This document shows positions 51,195-56,808 of a DNA stretch of 56,808 bases, piece after piece. Source of the stretch: Bacteroidales bacterium (lineage in GTDB: Bacteria; Bacteroidota; Bacteroidia; Bacteroidales; Paludibacteraceae). The position numbers and the translations under genes were made by a program. How positions within the stretch are numbered: the stretch's first letter is position 1; the number at the start of each line of letters is the position of its first letter. The stretch spans positions 1 to 56,808 of the forward strand of contig SUXC01000018.1 in NCBI GenBank assembly GCA_015061165.1, in the 5' to 3' direction. The notes beneath the pieces were generated by a model that saw nothing but the letters and a program-made list of their open reading frames with translations, was not told the DNA's origin and did no database searches.

Positions 51195-51692
51195 TTAACC
51201 TCTCGCCTCTAACCTCTGATACGCAATACGCGGAGAAGAGTCGCGTGTGTAGATAATGCCACAACGGGTGAAGTGGTTGTGCTCGATAAGGTGAAGCATA
51301 CGAGCATTGGCTTGGTGAGTATCTATGCGGATATTGCTGCATTGGGCTGAGCACCAGTCGAGTACGGTGCGGAAGATTCCTCGTTGCTGCCCATTAGAGG
51401 CAATGCGATGAATGGTGCCGTAGGGTAGTGTGTCGTTTAACCATTGACCGTCCTCAATATACTGATAAGTAGGGTCGTCGCCGATGATAAAAACGAATGT
51501 GGCACAGGGCACTCCTTCGTGCTCCATGACATAACTCACACCGCGTTGGATGTCATCCTCCAATTGTTCGCGCGTGGGATAACCATCGCCCCATTGCGTT
51601 GGGTTGCCGTCAGCAATCATCTGCGCACGAGCATGGGCGAAGATTGCCAGAAGGGCATCAAGGTCGGCGTATGTGGTGGGGCGGATAGTCAT
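51195..51692 (-). CDS. GNAT family N-acetyltransferase
   Basis: 165 residues. GNAT fold: 'IRPTTYADLDALLAIFAHA', 'VFIIGDDPTYQYIEDG', 'TIHRIASNGQQRGIFRTVLDW' (acetyl-CoA loop) and 'DTHQANARMLHLIEHNHF'. The last eight residues (YQRLEARG) and the stop codon are provided by a CCTCTAACC-type repeat (51195-51222), so the native C-terminus has probably been replaced. The substrate is unknown. Confidence 0.88.
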   Translation of the reverse strand: MTIRPTTYADLDALLAIFAHARAQMIADGNPTQWGDGYPTREQLEDDIQRGVSYVMEHEGVPCATFVFIIGDDPTYQYIEDGQWLNDTLPYGTIHRIASNGQQRGIFRTVLDWCSAQCSNIRIDTHQANARMLHLIEHNHFTRCGIIYTRDSSPRIAYQRLEARG

Positions 51693-51705
51693 GTGCTATG
51701 GGTTG

Positions 51706-52749
51706 TTATAATTCGATGGTATAAGGTATGGAGAAATCTGCGTTGAAATAATAGGTGGCTTGTTTTTGGTTTGGATTAAATATGATCGACCAGCGTGTCC
51801 AACCATCGAAGGCAACATCTTGCATGCTGTTTAGTAATGACTTGCTGTTTGGTGCTGCCAGTAATTGCTCAAGGCGTTGATGTGAATTGGAGATAGCAGG
51901 TTGCAGGCCCGTGTCGGTGGGCTGAGTATTGCAAGTCAAACGGTGGTTGGTACATGCAATAGACTCTGTTACTACCAATTGATTATCAACGTATTCTACT
52001 ACCGCGTATTTGCCCGTAGTATCACATAAGGCAAAGTGGTGTGCTACGTTCATAGATGAATGCATATCGTATTGTTGCAGCAATGCAATAGCTTCATTTA
52101 CGTTAGCGGCATAGTCCAACATTAGTCGAATGGCAGCCACAGTGGTGATGGGTGTCTTACCTGTGTTTTGATGTGCTGCTTCGCCATCTATCTCAATCAG
52201 ATCGGCTACGCATAGTCCACACTCGTTCATGCCGTCAAGTGGCACGTAGATTGCTGCTATAGCAGGCATACGCATGATGATATTGTCCGCAGGTTGCCAT
52301 GTGTCGCCATAGCCCAAGAATAGGATACTATTGGTGGCAATGGAAGCATAACCATCTTTAGGGTAAGTGCGTGTAATCATCGTTTGTCCATGATGCTCGT
52401 AATCGAAATTACGTCCCATACAATAGCCAGAGTCTGTGGCACATACCAAAGAGGAGCAGCCAAAAGGCTCCTGCTCAGGTGCTTCAGCTGGGGCAGTAGG
52501 AATGATACCATGAGTGAGGAATTGACCTATATACACCGCCATGGCAGAGTCGGTGGTAGCACCACCCGACGCAAGGAAATCGGCAAAGCCATAATCTCCC
52601 TCGTAGGTCATGGTATATACATTGGGAGCAACTTGCTTAATGGACTTGACTGCTTTGACCTGTGGAGCAAAAAGATACATGAAGTAGGTGCCAAAAGCAG
52701 CAGCACCAATCATCAGTAGGATAAAGAATATTCGTAGTATTTTTTTCAT
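51706..52749 (-). CDS. Membrane-anchored Ntn hydrolase (linear amide C-N hydrolase / acyltransferase-like)
   Basis: 347 residues with an N-terminal membrane helix ('ILRIFFILLMIGAAAFGTYFM'). The predicted nucleophile is Cys98 in 'EPFGCSSLVCATDSG', followed by 'YCMGRNFDYEHHG', the pattern of the choloylglycine hydrolase/acyl-CoA:6-APA acyltransferase group, where processing exposes the Cys. 'HFALCDTTGKYAVVEYVDNQ' fits the central sheet. Substrates of relatives include conjugated bile acids, penicillin V and N-acyl amino acids. Which applies here is open. Confidence 0.8.
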   Translation of the reverse strand: MKKILRIFFILLMIGAAAFGTYFMYLFAPQVKAVKSIKQVAPNVYTMTYEGDYGFADFLASGGATTDSAMAVYIGQFLTHGIIPTAPAEAPEQEPFGCSSLVCATDSGYCMGRNFDYEHHGQTMITRTYPKDGYASIATNSILFLGYGDTWQPADNIIMRMPAIAAIYVPLDGMNECGLCVADLIEIDGEAAHQNTGKTPITTVAAIRLMLDYAANVNEAIALLQQYDMHSSMNVAHHFALCDTTGKYAVVEYVDNQLVVTESIACTNHRLTCNTQPTDTGLQPAISNSHQRLEQLLAAPNSKSLLNSMQDVAFDGWTRWSIIFNPNQKQATYYFNADFSIPYTIEL

Positions 52750-52751
52750 TG

Positions 52752-53873
52752 TTATTGATTATTTTGCAAAGTGATGACGGTTATTTCTGCGGGTACGCCG
52801 AGGCGGACAGGGAGGGTGCAACCAATGCCCGTGTTGATATAGAGGGATTGGGTAGTGTGGTGTAGTGTGGTATAGGATTGTGTAGGATTGTTTAGTGTGG
52901 TGTGATACCACCCCTCTGACTCGGTGAACATGAGGGAGGAGAGTGGGTAACCGAAGAGACGCACTTGTCCTGCGTGGGTATGTCCGCTGAGGGTCAGCGG
53001 GATATCAGTGGTAGGCACTACCTCTCCTCGCCAATGCGATGGGTCGTGAGAGAGGAGGATTTGCATAATTTTGGATTTAGGAGCAAGGAACAAGGATTCA
53101 AGACTGATTACTTCCGTCTGTTCAGTCGTTACTGATATGTCTTGGCTCTTGGTTCTTTTTTCCTGATTCAATGAGCTCATCGCCTTTGGCAAATCTCCTC
53201 GGGAGGTAGTCTGAAATCCTTGTCCTTGGCAGGAGGTGTTGTCCACGCCAATGATTTGCAGGTGTGCGGTGTTGCGCGAGATGATATACGACTGATTGCG
53301 AAGCAGATGCCAACCTAAGGTGTCGCGTTGGTAGGCGGTTAGTTGCTCCACTTTTTGCTCTTTCTGTTCATCGGTTAGCCCGTGGTGGTAGAGTGCAAAA
53401 TCATGGTTGCCGAGTACACTCATAATACCATCTTTGGCATGCAGTTGGCGGAGCATATCCGTGAACGGGATAGCCTCTTCTACACCAAAGCCCACGAAGT
53501 CGCCTGTAAAGCAAATGAGGTCAGGCTGTTGGGCATTGATAGTGTCTATCACCCGTTGCAGGAATGCAGGATTGTCGGCAAAGGAGGATAGGTGCAAGTC
53601 GCTGATATGCACAATCTTATATCCGTTGAAGGCAGGGGGCACTTTGGGCGACGTGTATGTGGTAGGTTGCACGCGCAGTTGGAAACGTCCGAACCAATAA
53701 CCATAGAGCATAGTGCCCATGAAGAGCAGCACGAGTGCAAGTCCTGTATAGGCAAAAGGTGCATACGGCATGGCGTGGTGGCACAGCCGTGCCACTATCC
53801 AACAGAGTAGCCATACAAGAGTAGGGCAGAGAAATAGCACTACGGTGCAGAATATAAGAAAAGAGGTAAACAT
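52752..53873 (-). CDS. Membrane metallophosphoesterase with repeat-derived inserts
   Basis: 373 residues from the ATG at 53873; upstream codons overlap the promoter. Two or three N-terminal membrane helices precede a calcineurin-like domain: 'HISDLHLSSFADN', 'FTGDFVGFG', 'LGNHDFALYHHG', 'LLSHDPSHW' and 'LSGHTHAGQVRLFG'. Residues 'NQEKRTKSQDISVTTEQTE' and neighbours (53065-53170), and 'NPTQSYTTLHHTTQSL' (52840-52900), are repeat-encoded inserts. Possibly a UDP-diacylglucosamine-hydrolase-like or YkuE-like enzyme. The ATG lies only 4 nt after the -7 box. Confidence 0.88.
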   Translation of the reverse strand: MFTSFLIFCTVVLFLCPTLVWLLCWIVARLCHHAMPYAPFAYTGLALVLLFMGTMLYGYWFGRFQLRVQPTTYTSPKVPPAFNGYKIVHISDLHLSSFADNPAFLQRVIDTINAQQPDLICFTGDFVGFGVEEAIPFTDMLRQLHAKDGIMSVLGNHDFALYHHGLTDEQKEQKVEQLTAYQRDTLGWHLLRNQSYIISRNTAHLQIIGVDNTSCQGQGFQTTSRGDLPKAMSSLNQEKRTKSQDISVTTEQTEVISLESLFLAPKSKIMQILLSHDPSHWRGEVVPTTDIPLTLSGHTHAGQVRLFGYPLSSLMFTESEGWYHTTLNNPTQSYTTLHHTTQSLYINTGIGCTLPVRLGVPAEITVITLQNNQ

Positions 53874-53877
53874 GCTG

Positions 53878-53885
53878 CAAAGGTA
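53878..53885 (-). promoter_or_regulatory. Promoter -7 box of the metallophosphoesterase gene
   Basis: The minus strand reads TAccTTTG followed by cagc and the ATG. Transcription should begin at or inside the start codon, so the mRNA is probably leaderless. Confidence 0.6.
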
Positions 53886-53960
53886 GTGTATTTTATTCAA
53901 CCTTGCAAATTTTGATGCGAAAAAGTGTATTATTCGCATCAAAATTTGAAGGGAATAGGG

Positions 53961-54911
53961 CTATAACTCTTGCCCCATCATGTTATAGGTCTTTCCATCG
54001 CGGAGGATGAGGATCTGAGAATTATGAATTATGAATTTTGAATTATGAGTGCTATTGTTGGAGAGATTAGGGAGTGCCGTGTCATCTCTATCAAAGCGGA
54101 CTGCCACGTCATCATAAGCGAAGTAGGCGGGTGCGTTCAACCCCCAATCGCCATACAAATCGGCTGAGCCAACGAGGTTGAAGCCAACCGATACTACTTC
54201 GCCCAAGACTGATAAATCCCATTTCTGCCATGTGGTGACTACGCTGTCTTTGCCCCAATAGAGCGCAAACGATGTGCGGCTAATCTCATTGCCATTGGCA
54301 TCTTGACCGATGGCTACGATATGGAAAGTAGTAGTGTCGGTGGCAGGAGGATTAAATCCATCGCCATGCACGAGCGAGTTGAGGGTGTAGCAGATATTGG
54401 TGACATACATGTGGTCAATCACTCGCGCTTTACCATCGGCAAAAGCAATCGTTTGGCAGGTGGTATAAGCCGAATTGTAGTCATCAACATGTCCGTTGTG
54501 CACGCAGAAGTTCTTTGAGCCATTGTTGCCTCCGTGAAGTGTGGCAAACTGAATCTCGTACCAACCATAGGCGTTGGTAGGTAAGTCTTCGGGTGCATAT
54601 CCACTGTTGGTAAAGTTGGAAATGGCGTGCCCTCCGCCCCAATAAGGTGCTGTGAAACTGTGAGTTAAGAGGGTGTTGTCTTCGTCACACCAAGTATAAA
54701 CACCGCCTGCGGTGTAGGTGAGTGTGCCGTTGTACTGCGCATCGTCCACGAGGTCAGACCATGTGGAGATGGTGCAGTTGGCATAGTCGAGGGTGTAAGG
54801 CGCAAACTGAGCATCCGCATCCTCGAAAGTCAGGGTTCGTAACTCGTAGTCCTCCGCCATGAGGGCTACATTCATCAGGCATAAAGCCGCAAGAAAGAAT
54901 GATTTCTTCAT
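53961..54911 (-). CDS. DUF4465 protein with T9SS tail, probable cobalamin-binding surface protein
   Basis: 316 residues with a signal peptide ('SFFLAALCLMNVALMAE'). The DUF4465 pattern is clear: 'LTFEDADAQFAP', 'STWSDLVDDAQYNGTLTY', 'APYWGGGHAISNFTNSGY' and 'YVTNICYTLNSLVHGDGF'. Relatives in Bacteroides B12-uptake loci (BtuH type, from memory) bind cobalamin at the surface as lipoproteins. This one has a Sec signal and ends 'ILILRDGKTYNMMGQEL', a T9SS sorting signal. 'NSTHNSKFIIHNSQ' before the tail is encoded by a GAATTATGAATT repeat (54015-54050). A cobalamin riboswitch lies upstream on the same strand. Confidence 0.85.
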   Translation of the reverse strand: MKKSFFLAALCLMNVALMAEDYELRTLTFEDADAQFAPYTLDYANCTISTWSDLVDDAQYNGTLTYTAGGVYTWCDEDNTLLTHSFTAPYWGGGHAISNFTNSGYAPEDLPTNAYGWYEIQFATLHGGNNGSKNFCVHNGHVDDYNSAYTTCQTIAFADGKARVIDHMYVTNICYTLNSLVHGDGFNPPATDTTTFHIVAIGQDANGNEISRTSFALYWGKDSVVTTWQKWDLSVLGEVVSVGFNLVGSADLYGDWGLNAPAYFAYDDVAVRFDRDDTALPNLSNNSTHNSKFIIHNSQILILRDGKTYNMMGQEL

Positions 54912-55063
54912 GTTGTTTGTTGATTAAAATGGTTAATATTATTTGCTCGTTTCTCTCGCTGAGGCTATCAGAGCACCCCAAAAAACAGCAGATTTTTCGG
55001 GGACCCCGCTGGCAATCAGGCGAGAGGCGAAAGGCAAAGTATTAACCACACCTCCCCGACCAT

Positions 55064-55249
55064 CTACTTCGGATTTTCCCAAATGCGAAGTAACATGGCA
55101 GGGTGACGGTCAGGGGTGTGTGGATAGGCGTTTTGACTCCCGAGAAACACACTGACCATCGGACACAACAAATGGGTACTTGATACATCTATCAAATACC
55201 TATACGCGTACATGCGTACCATAGATACTATTGAAAACCTTTGCGTCAT
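55064..55249 (-). CDS. Possible small ORF between riboswitch and DUF4465 gene
   Basis: 61 codons from the ATG at 55249, starting MTQRFSIVSMVRMYAYRYL. No family is recognised and there are no close RBS signals. It may be an uORF, a remnant of a displaced B12-regulated gene, or chance. The remaining leader (54912-55063) has a ccccaaaaaa ... ttttttcgggg pairing and a CCTCTCGCC-type repeat but no gene. Confidence 0.3.
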   Translation of the reverse strand: MTQRFSIVSMVRMYAYRYLIDVSSTHLLCPMVSVFLGSQNAYPHTPDRHPAMLLRIWENPK

Positions 55250-55284
55250 TGTCGTTGGCTCGATTCCCCGAGAGCGTTCAACTT

Positions 55285-55303
55285 CACCAACTCCTCGTTG
55301 GTG
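55285..55303 (-). terminator. Hairpin just after the riboswitch core
   Basis: A 7-bp perfect stem caccaac/gttggtg with a 5-nt loop, directly downstream of the riboswitch 3' end on the minus strand. It could be part of the expression platform. There is no U-tract. Confidence 0.45.
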
Positions 55304-55304
55304 G

Positions 55305-55452
55305 CACGCAGCAGGTCTTCTGACTTATCGCTCCTTTATTCAGCCTTCCCAGTTCGCTAAGAACCAGTGACTTATAAGAATTTGAACATCGGATTGCGAA
55401 TCACAGCAGCGGGACTGTGCAGGAATTGCACCTGCTTCCCTTGACTGAATGC
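55305..55452 (-). promoter_or_regulatory. Cobalamin (AdoCbl-type) riboswitch
   Basis: On the minus strand the conserved blocks occur in order: gggaagcaggtgcaattcc, cacagtcccgctgctgtga, tcactgg, actgggaaggc and gtcagaagacctgc. They match the conserved core of cobalamin riboswitches. The promoter -7 box is at 55457-55464, so transcription starts just before the core. The first full-length gene downstream is the DUF4465 gene (54911), 394 bp away. Confidence 0.93.
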
Positions 55453-55456
55453 GGTA

Positions 55457-55464
55457 CAAAGGTA
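55457..55464 (-). promoter_or_regulatory. Promoter -7 box driving the riboswitch
   Basis: The minus strand reads TAccTTTG, with CTTGCATATATC upstream at -33 spacing. Confidence 0.75.
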
Positions 55465-55494
55465 CTACTAATTTTTGATATATGCAAGAAAAAT

Positions 55495-55528
55495 CGAAGA
55501 AAAATCGCTTTTTGGGGCGATTTTTTTA
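55495..55528 (-). terminator. Terminator of the CWC gene
   Basis: aaaaatcgc / gcgattttt stem with a tttttgggg loop, flanked by A/T tracts on both sides. It separates the CWC gene from the riboswitch promoter. Confidence 0.65.
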
Positions 55529-55599
55529 GGTGTAAGGTGTAGAGTGTAGCGTGTAGAGGCTGGGAATACCCGAATATCATTCGGGATAACAAACATTGC

Positions 55600-55773
55600 T
55601 TAGACAGAGAACTCCAACAGGCACTTGCGGCAGAGGCATTGGTTGGGGTATTGCTCTGCGATATAAGCACGGGTGGTGGGAGAGAGCAATACACCTGCAC
55701 ATTGGCATTTAGCGGGATTCTCGTGCTGGCAAATAAACGCAGCACCACAGCGAGGACAAGATTTGTGTTCCAT
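55600..55773 (-). CDS. Small cysteine-rich CWC family protein
   Basis: 57 residues from the ATG at 55773. Cys pattern 'CPRCGAAFICQHENPAKCQC' followed by 'NQCLCRKCLLEF' matches the Cys_rich_CWC family (probable zinc ribbon). The function is unknown. The upstream ATG at 55830 is inside the promoter region (-7 box TActTTTG at 55828-55835), so the short form is preferred. Confidence 0.8.
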   Translation of the reverse strand: MEHKSCPRCGAAFICQHENPAKCQCAGVLLSPTTRAYIAEQYPNQCLCRKCLLEFSV

Positions 55774-56010
55774 AGTTCCTATATTATTCACATCATTTGT
55801 GTGAGGGGAATAATTGCTTTCTCGTTGCAAAAGTACTGCTTTTTGTGCATATATGCAAGTTTTGATGTGAAAAAGTGTGTTATTCGCGTCATTTTGTGAG
55901 GGGAAAGTGGATTAGGCAATGAGGTTATAAGGCGAGGAGGCTATGAGGTGAGAAGGAAACAGAGCGACACGTTGGTGCCGCTCTGTTGGTTTGGTGAGGA
56001 TGAAAATGTC

Positions 56011-56643
56011 CTATTGCTTTGTTCCAAAGCGCTCTGATAGAAAACTACGGGCAGAGTGGATTGTGTTTGAGAAACTGTTCTTTATCAGTTTTTGGAAACC
56101 AATCTCCATTGCTATGAAAGTAGCAATATAATATAGTGTTGCCCATAACCATTGTATACCTGTATAATCATACGCTTGGTTGATTTCCACTAATCCCCAT
56201 ATAGCAAAAGTAGCCATACCCATAGCTGTCCACCAACCTGGACTTAGTCCTCGCAGACGGAAAAGAAAGATACCCATATTGTGTACATATCCCTCAAAAA
56301 TAGCCAAGATAATCACACCAAATGTGAGCCATAATTGCCCTGGAAATAGCAGTGCCAACGAAAAAATGGTTGTGATATAGATTGCCTGCGACAAGTGCGT
56401 TAAGCCTGGCGTGAGCGCTTTGTAGTTGATTTTCATCAATCGTCCTGCCATTAGCTCCAAGAAACGATCTTTGTACCCTTCCTCGTACTCGTGCGCAATA
56501 AGGAAGGCATAAATACCTAAAGTTATCTTCTGCGCCAACTCTAAGTTGTTCCAATTACATGCTGCCCATATCAGCCAGCCAAGAAAACAGAATGTCATCC
56601 ATTGAACATTGTTTTTCAAAAGAAATAATCCAAACTTTTTCAT
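56011..56643 (-). CDS. HXXEE-domain membrane protein
   Basis: 210 residues from the ATG at 56643; the longer frame starts upstream of the promoter (-7 box 56673-56680). About five membrane helices. The HxxEE motif is 'LIAHEYEEGYKDRF', near residues 53-62, and 'FEGYVHNMGIFLF' and 'YYIATFIAMEIGFQKLI' follow. The family has an uncharacterised, possibly metal-dependent role in membranes. Confidence 0.75.
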   Translation of the reverse strand: MKKFGLFLLKNNVQWMTFCFLGWLIWAACNWNNLELAQKITLGIYAFLIAHEYEEGYKDRFLELMAGRLMKINYKALTPGLTHLSQAIYITTIFSLALLFPGQLWLTFGVIILAIFEGYVHNMGIFLFRLRGLSPGWWTAMGMATFAIWGLVEINQAYDYTGIQWLWATLYYIATFIAMEIGFQKLIKNSFSNTIHSARSFLSERFGTKQ

Positions 56644-56788
56644 ACTGTATATGTCTTTTTTGTTTACGGCTGCAAAGGTACTGCTTTTTTTTGCCTCATA
56701 AAAGAGCAAAAATAGCGAATAATTGAGCAATATGTATGATTTTATGTAGAAATATTATATTTTTCTTGTGGATATTAGGGAAAATGTG

Positions 56789-56808
56789 TACCTTTGTGCC
56801 ATGAAAGT
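56789..56808 (+). CDS. Start of a gene cut by the right edge, with leaderless-type promoter
   Basis: The -7 box TAccTTTG (56789-56796), with TTGTGGATATT upstream, is followed after 4 nt by an ATG at 56801 and two further bases of reading frame codons (AAA, GT). The product cannot be told. Confidence 0.45.

Overview
The window looks like the chromosome of a Bacteroidales bacterium, probably from a gut. The evidence is as follows. Many starts are preceded by a TAnnTTTG -7 box with an upstream TTG or TTTG (-33) element. Three secreted proteins end in a short type IX secretion (T9SS) sorting tail of the 'LRDGKTYNxMGQEL' kind. There are also BspA-like leucine-rich repeat proteins, FISUMP-type lipoproteins, PEGA/outer-membrane proteins and a class 1B dihydroorotate dehydrogenase (pyrD/pyrK). 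Shine-Dalgarno sequences are almost absent. Genus and species cannot be fixed from sequence alone.

Layout. 1-3740: 3' part of a large repeat-containing T9SS adhesin. 3741-5393: a 1.65 kb gene-free tract built from dispersed repeats. 5394-11087 (+): AAA/DUF4143 ATPase, PBP1A, secreted TPR protein. 11112-17376 (-): guaB, pyrB (with a zinc domain fused at its C-terminus), a golvesin/amidase-like secreted protein and pyrE. 17386-20985: a dispersed palindromic element and a small set of poorly known genes (two BspA-like LRR proteins, a GNAT-like protein, two unknowns). 21133-24863 (-): an AT-rich RiPP operon with two 41-residue Cys-rich precursors, an RRE-radical SAM-SPASM maturase, a small membrane protein, an amidohydrolase and two small unknown proteins. 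It lies between two 67-bp direct repeats. 25031-26845: divergent Ser/Thr kinase and a small regulatory-looking protein. 26906-30629 (-): pyrC-pyrK-pyrD-pyrF. 30744-36094 (-): hemW, a beta-lactamase-fold lipoprotein, rarA, recN. 36243-39269 (+): a steroid 5-alpha-reductase / old-yellow-enzyme / short-chain dehydrogenase triplet like the 5AR-5BR-3betaHSDH bile-acid genes of gut Bacteroidales. 39397-45396 (-): T9SS protein, outer-membrane protein, yidC, RNase H and tRNA-Arg(CCU). 45479-46880: DUF2461 gene, the second copy of a dispersed repeat and a frameshifted gene. 46881-56808: FISUMP lipoprotein, PEGA protein, polyvalent-type kinase, GNAT, Ntn hydrolase, metallophosphoesterase, a DUF4465 T9SS protein behind a cobalamin riboswitch, a CWC protein, an HXXEE membrane protein and the start of a gene cut by the right edge.

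How genes work together. All pyrimidine steps after carbamoyl phosphate are here in two minus-strand groups: pyrE/pyrB, and pyrC-pyrK-pyrD-pyrF. guaB adds the first committed step to GMP. The RiPP operon is self-contained for peptide modification but has no visible exporter or leader protease. The three 36-39 kb reductase genes form a plausible steroid or bile-acid reduction pathway. The riboswitch places the DUF4465 protein under vitamin B12 control, and it is probably a surface cobalamin-binding protein.

Genome-wide oddity. At least eight families of short degenerate tandem repeats (TATTGG-type, CCTTTAACC-type, GGGAGTCGG-type, GTGTAAAGTG-type, GGCTTCCGG-type and others) fill the gaps. They have also expanded in frame inside conserved proteins such as PyrK, HemW, RarA and RecN.
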